From: Synaphobranchus kaupii | Taxonomy: Eukaryota > Chordata > Actinopteri > Anguilliformes > Synaphobranchidae | Direction of reading: 5' to 3' | Assembly: GCA_029718625.1 (NCBI GenBank) | Contig: CM056389.1 | Span: 4,433,940-4,497,939, forward strand | DNA: 64,000 nucleotides | In this document: piece by piece, positions 60,701-64,000 of the stretch | Numbering within the stretch: the stretch's first letter is position 1 | Layout of the letters: every line of letters starts with the position of its first letter | Position numbers and translations under genes: made by a program | The notes under the pieces: generated by a model | What the model saw: only the letters and a program-made list of their open reading frames with translations | Told to the model about the DNA's origin: nothing | Databases searched by the model: none

Positions 60701-62872
60701 ACATACATCTATATACTATACACACACACATACATCTATATACTATACACATACATACATCTATATACTATACACACACATACATCTACATACTATACAC
60801 GCACATACATCTATATACTATACACACACACATACATCTATATACTATACACACACACATACATCTATATACTATACACGCACATACATCTATATACTAT
60901 ACACACACACATACATCTATATACTATACACACACATACATCTATATACTATACACACACACATACATCTATATACTATACACGCACATACATCTATATA
61001 CTATACACACACACATACATCTATACACTATACACGCACATACATCTATATACTATACACACACACATACATCTATATACTATACACACATACATCTATA
61101 TACTATACACACACATACATCTATATACTATACACACACATACATCTATATACTATACACACACATACATCTAAATACTATACACACACATACATCTATA
61201 TACTATACACACACATACATCTATATACTATACACACACATACATCTAAATACTATACACACACATACATCTATATACTATACACGCACATACATCTATT
61301 ACTCCCCAATTCCCATAGAGATTCATTCAAATGCAGAGAGTTTATAGTATCGCTTGTAAGAGTACCAGAAAATAAGATATCAAGAGTCTTTTGATATTGT
61401 TGGGTCACAGACATCAGGAAGTCATGGCATGCAAAGGATAGGCGACCAAATATTAAAAATGATTCAACATTATGTTAAACTGTCCAATATTTTTTGATGC
61501 CCAAAAATGGGGGTGATTATGTACAAAAGGTTCTAGAATTTCTAAACGGTTCATCCGATATGTATGAACATACACTCAAATTAAAGCTGACAGTTGTATC
61601 CTTTCAAACTCAAAGTGCTAGAGTACAGAACCAAAATAACAACGAGATAATCAATGTTATTCACTTCACCTGTCAGTGGTTTTAATGTTGTGGCTGATCG
61701 GTGTATGTACACACATACATACACACACTCACATACATACACATATAAAAACACTTATATTATATCACACATGTTCACCCACACAATCATTTCCATACTT
61801 TTAAACTAACTGCCGTTAGATAGGGCACACCAAATGCTTGCAAAGGCTCTGAAGAAGCCAGAAAAACAAAAAAGACAAGACTCCTACAATTCAAGATGGC
61901 TGCCCTCCTCCAGTTGTGAGGGGCAGAGGTGTCGGGGAGTGGATCCGTTGCCTGGCGACGGCAAAACGCTTTCCAGAGGGCCGAATCAAGGCTCAGCTGG
62001 TGGAAGGCGTGACAGGTCGCACCGAAAGCGATGATGTCACCCACGGACACCCAGGTCAAAATCGCCTCCACCTAGTGGAAATTCGTATTGACAGGAGCCA
62101 ATAAATGTTAAGAAATATTACATTAAGATTTATTACAATAGGCCTAAAGAAAGATTGTGCGATTAAATATAAATAGCCTATACTCAAAAATGTTACTGAC
62201 GCTTCAGCATCAGAATAAAGTAATCTACATTAAAGTTTAAATGTAGGTTACTTTAAGTTTACATTTTCCACAATTGAGTGCGTTACACACAAAACTGCAG
62301 AATGACTCGTTTCATATTCTGATAAACAACCGTACAACCGTGTAGCCTACGCTATGCTCTTAAATAGCCTAACTTGATAGTTTATCCTTTGAAAACAGTC
62401 CACAAATTGCTAACGAATCCGTATCACGATGAACAAATACTTTTATTCTCGATTTTCCATTGAATGGGACACATTTCTCGCACTTCGCTTTTGTTAGATG
62501 TTGAGCGATCTTTTTGCGCTGTAAATCAGTGTGATTTCAGGACCAAAACTCAAGCATATTGATTGATGTGGCGTTTCTAACCAATAACCGCGTCTCTCTC
62601 ACCATCTCAGACGGGAGCGATTCGATGGTAACCCGGGAAGCCGCATCTTGTTTGGCCGTAACTGTCACTGTCTTCCTCTTCTTGGACTATAAGGGGTATA
62701 CAAACACGAGCACGTTTAAATCCCTCACCGGGGAGTGATGTGCCTAGCCTGAAATAAACGCCGAACCCCCCAAATTGTACTGCTCTTCCACACTTACAGT
62801 AGAGGTCAGTGCAGGCTTAACACTCGGGTCTGGAGGGCGTTTCCTCCCTTCTTTTTCCGGATTGTCGTCCAT
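50095..62872 (-). CDS. fbxo24: F-box only protein 24 (F-box plus RCC1 repeats), 10 exons
   Basis: The protein is an SCF ubiquitin-ligase substrate receptor: the F-box binds SKP1, and RCC1-type repeats probably bind targets. In mouse it acts in sperm development. Exons: 62798-62872, 62603-62686, 61888-62071, 56145-56395, 55568-55817, 55044-55202, 51321-51442, 50947-51078, 50484-50654, 50095-50406. They sum to 1740 bp (579 residues plus stop), near my recollection of the mammalian length. Every junction has GT-AG sites and matching phase. The F-box spans about residues 45-90 (LPSEM, then [17 protein letters not shown]), and RCC1 signatures include [19 protein letters not shown] and [12 protein letters not shown]-terminal helical tail ends in [14 protein letters not shown]. 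No frameshift or stop is seen. Introns 3 and 6 are bloated by tandem repeats. Confidence 0.95.
50484..50654 (-). CDS. fbxo24: fbxo24 exon 9 (RCC1 repeat)
   Basis: Encodes [39 protein letters not shown] and FVRLSVK; 57 codons, donor GTGAGC. Confidence 0.95.
50947..51078 (-). CDS. fbxo24: fbxo24 exon 8 (RCC1 repeat)
   Basis: Encodes [40 protein letters not shown] and EPTQ, an RCC1 repeat core. Exactly 44 codons, phase 0 both sides. Confidence 0.95.
51081..51226. repeat. GA/G-rich low-complexity tract in intron 7
   Basis: GA repeats, then a G20-type run, then GGGAGA repeats; on the transcribed strand it is a long pyrimidine tract just before the exon 8 acceptor. Confidence 0.9.
51321..51442 (-). 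CDS. fbxo24: fbxo24 exon 7
   Basis: Encodes [20 protein letters not shown] and MLLPLPYK. I prefer the acceptor GATGAACAG over an AG 10-12 nt downstream because it restores residues matching the mammalian protein. Donor GTACTG, phase 0. Confidence 0.88.
51490..51582. repeat. (CA)n microsatellite in intron 6
   Basis: CA run with a few TA interruptions near the end. Confidence 0.95.
51880..54545. repeat. 48-bp minisatellite in fbxo24 intron 6, about 55 copies
   Basis: The unit is GTATGGATAAGTAGAATAGG, AACATAAGCATTAAGTTGAC, AGTAAGCA. Variants are ATATGT/ATAAGT/ATACGT, AGCAAC in the left part, and AAACATTAAGTTAAC. A 775-bp superrepeat (16 units plus a 7-bp AGTAAGC duplication) is visible between 53241 and 54016. 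The unit is 16 codons long and stop-free on the minus strand, which is the transcribed-RNA sense of fbxo24. Confidence 0.97.
54546..54912. repeat. CA-run plus CCCGTCTCTTTCTC minisatellite in intron 6
   Basis: About eight to nine units of variable length, each a CA run followed by CCCGTCTCTTTCTCCCTGTC. It directly continues the 48-bp array. Confidence 0.95.
55044..55202 (-). CDS. fbxo24: fbxo24 exon 6
   Basis: Acceptor after a CT run; encodes [37 protein letters not shown] and SSALYIT; donor GTAACA, phase 1. Confidence 0.92.
55321..55552 (-). mobile_element. tRNA-derived SINE with L2 tail
   Basis: On the minus strand there is an A box (TAGTATAATGGTTAAGGA), a B box (GGTTCGATTCCC), a body (CCTTGAGCAAGGTACTTAAC) and a tail CGCTCTGGATAAGAGCGTCT. 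The tail matches the 3' end of the L2 LINE at 13043-14917. A perfect 10-bp target duplication GCCACTCCCA lies at 55311-55320 and 55553-55562. Confidence 0.93.
55568..55817 (-). CDS. fbxo24: fbxo24 exon 5
   Basis: The acceptor is a long C run ending CAG. It encodes [40 protein letters not shown] and NRTLLLLT. The donor is GTCAGT, phase 1; a SINE inserted just after it. Confidence 0.94.
56145..56395 (-). CDS. fbxo24: fbxo24 exon 4
   Basis: Acceptor TTTGACAG; encodes [34 protein letters not shown] and VLCRNVKD; donor GTGAGT, phase 0. Confidence 0.92.
56400..57712. repeat. CA/TATA-rich minisatellite in fbxo24 intron 3, block 1
   Basis: Units of about 18-26 bp built on CATCTATATACTATACACAC with ACTGTACAC variants. 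Long open frames on the plus strand are by-products of the repeat. Confidence 0.97.
57713..58164. other. tRNA-like insertion interrupting the repeat, with nested MITE
   Basis: On the minus strand 57725-57815 shows tRNA-like A- and B-box motifs (TTTAGCTGATTGGTAACG and GGGTTTCAAATCTCA), so a tRNA-derived SINE is likely. It is interrupted by the MITE at 57825-58030 and resumes to about 58160. Confidence 0.6.
57825..58030. mobile_element. hAT-type MITE with perfect 8-bp target duplication
   Basis: Ends CAGGGATCTCAAACTC and GAGTTTGAGATCCCTG with nearly 50 bp of inverted repeat (GGAGGGCCGCTGTGTCTGCT). GCCTATAG is duplicated at 57817-57824 and 58031-58038. The 8-bp duplication and CAG ends indicate hAT mobilisation. 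Confidence 0.93.
58165..61300. repeat. CA/TATA-rich minisatellite in fbxo24 intron 3, block 2
   Basis: Same repeat as block 1, becoming more regular to the right (CACACATACATCTATATACT, AT). Variants TATAGCCTACACA and ACACGCACA form local sub-families. Confidence 0.97.
61302..61707. mobile_element. Foldback arm end plus Tc1/mariner 3' remnant
   Basis: CAATTCCCATAGAG to AAATAAGATATCAAG (61307-61388) is the uninterrupted arm end of the 39382 foldback element. It is followed by a transposase C-terminal scrap and the terminus GGTTTTAATGTTGTGGCTGA, TCGGTGTA, a common fish Tc1/mariner end. Confidence 0.7.
61888..62071 (-). CDS. fbxo24: fbxo24 exon 3 (F-box)
   Basis: Acceptor TTTCCACTAG. The exon encodes [39 protein letters not shown] and NWRRAAILN, closely parallel to mammalian FBXO24. 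Donor GTAGGA, phase 1. Confidence 0.92.
62603..62686 (-). CDS. fbxo24: fbxo24 exon 2 (start of F-box)
   Basis: Acceptor CCCTTATAG, 28 codons from SKKRKTV to IESLPSEM, donor GTGAGA, phase 0 on both sides. SLPSEM is the typical first turn of an F-box. Confidence 0.85.
62798..62872 (-). CDS. fbxo24: fbxo24 exon 1
   Basis: ATG at 62870-62872 in CCATGG context; 25 codons ([20 protein letters not shown]...), donor GTAAGT, phase 0. This first exon is less conserved than the rest, so the start is inferred. Confidence 0.75.
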
Positions 62873-63540
62873 GGGCAAACTTTATTGATGCTGTCACTCA
62901 TTCGTGAGACACTAGACTACAGATCTTGATTAATAACCCTACCCCCACTGATGTCCGTGGCCTTGCGGAGTGTACAGTGGTCAAATGAGGTTTTTGGAGC
63001 CGGAGGGCGATGCATCTCAAACAGTATTGTGACATCGCCATGTTCCTATGTCGTCATAATTGTGTTTTTTTTGCCGTTCAAATATTCCAGAACCTGTACG
63101 TCACAGAGATGCGAATTATATGTTTGATACAATAACCCCACCGCCCGCTACCCCCCTGAAATTTAAATTATATGTTTAGTTCCAATCAATGTAGAACTGA
63201 TTGAGAAACCTTAGATATTTTATCTGGTTTCAATAGTGGCAAAACATGGATGTAGCCTATTTATTTACCTTTCAAATGTGATTGAGAAAAATAGATTAAT
63301 AAAAAAAAAATGTGTTGCCATAAAAGGTAGGCTATGATACTGAGGCAAGACAGACAGAAAGTACTTTATACATCATTTAATCTTATACTCATTAGACAAA
63401 CATGTAAAATATCAGAAGGTAATTTGGTAACATTTACAGCCTGCGCCCTGCGGCGATTCCTTCTGTCCACAAAGTAACAACATAGTTACCAAACAGTTTC
63501 ACCCCTGAGCCAGTAATACTGCTAACAGATTAACAGTGTG
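62873..63540. promoter_or_regulatory. Upstream region of fbxo24, promoter not defined
   Basis: It lies directly upstream of the inferred start codon. No TATA box at a fixed position or clear CpG island was recognised. Confidence 0.35.
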
Positions 63541-63559
63541 AGCGGTGTTGTATAACAGT

Positions 63560-63710
63560 TTGGAATATAAGCTTATACTCAAAGGTTATGGGGTTGATTC
63601 TCGGCTGGGAGGCTGCCTGCACCCTCTAGCAAGGCACTTCACCTGAGTCACTCAGCAAAAACACCTAGCCGTTTAAATGTCCTGTATGTTTGTCTGCTAA
63701 ACGCTGAAAT
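63560..63710 (+). mobile_element. Degenerate tRNA-derived SINE
   Basis: GGGTTGATTCTCGGCTGGG resembles a B box. CTAGCAAGGCACTTCACCTG and TGTCTGCTAAACGCTG resemble the SINE body and L2-type tail in order. The rest to 64000 shows nothing recognisable. Confidence 0.55.
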
Positions 63711-64000
63711 ATTAATTAATTTCAGTGCTGATATTATCGGTATGAAAGTAAGTTTGTTTAAACAGTTCCACATTTGCAGTGTGCTATCGTGGGTGATGTA
63801 CATTTAAGCAGAGCTGTTATCATGTAAAAAAAAACTACATAGAATCCGTATCAGTTTTATCCCAAAATACCCAGACAAACACAGACATACTGTATAATGC
63901 CAAATTTAAATAGTGCTTCAATAAAAAACACATATGGGCTTTGTTAAGAAAAAGAGAAATGCACTTAACATTTACACTGTAAACATTCATATTCATAATC

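Overview
The window is vertebrate nuclear DNA, almost certainly from a ray-finned (teleost) fish. The evidence is a split spliceosomal-type gene, a tandem set of U2 snRNA genes with vertebrate-type snRNA promoters, and a dense load of fish-typical repeats: Tc1-like transposons including Sleeping-Beauty-like inverted repeats, hAT and Harbinger pieces, L2 and Tx1 LINEs, tRNA-derived SINEs with L2 tails, and very long microsatellites. The species cannot be named from the sequence alone.

Left part (1-20 kb) is a transposon graveyard. A Sleeping-Beauty-like Tc1 element on the minus strand is broken by a second Tc1 element (202-1627) and by a 5'-truncated LINE (1748-3013, 10-bp target duplication). 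A Tx1-like LINE with zinc-knuckle ORF1 and decayed ORF2 fills 3.3-8.1 kb. It abuts a different reverse-transcriptase gene whose coding sequence has expanded into a 23-unit minisatellite (8417-9997). A 31-bp BamHI-containing satellite (10.77-11.68 kb) follows, then a 34-bp minisatellite split by an L2 LINE (12.7-15.1 kb), an inverted-repeat element (16.4-17.4 kb) and a dead Tc1 element (18.06-19.63 kb).

Middle part (20.3-35.8 kb) is a degenerate tandem segmental duplication carrying three U2 snRNA genes, all on the minus strand, identical over 187 nt, each with a PSE, an SPH/octamer-like distal element and a 3' box. The units differ mainly through insertions: a hAT remnant, a foldback MITE, a 51-bp minisatellite, and a Tc1-like element of 1531 bp with an intact 342-codon transposase. 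A second 1531-bp copy of that transposon at 45.7-47.2 kb carries one nonsense codon.

The stretch 36-47 kb holds a Harbinger remnant with a MADF-domain exon, a foldback element interrupted by a 3.2-kb hAT element that itself contains further MITEs, and a chimeric Tc1 element.

Right part (50.1-62.9 kb) is the one clear cellular protein-coding gene: fbxo24 on the minus strand. I reconstruct ten exons with consistent splice sites and phases summing to 580 codons including stop, close to the mammalian protein length as I recall it. Its introns have been colonised by tandem repeats: about 55 copies of a 48-bp unit in intron 6, and nearly 5 kb of CA/TATA-rich repeat in intron 3. A SINE sits 15 nt inside intron 5. 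No virus, CRISPR array or toxin gene was seen.
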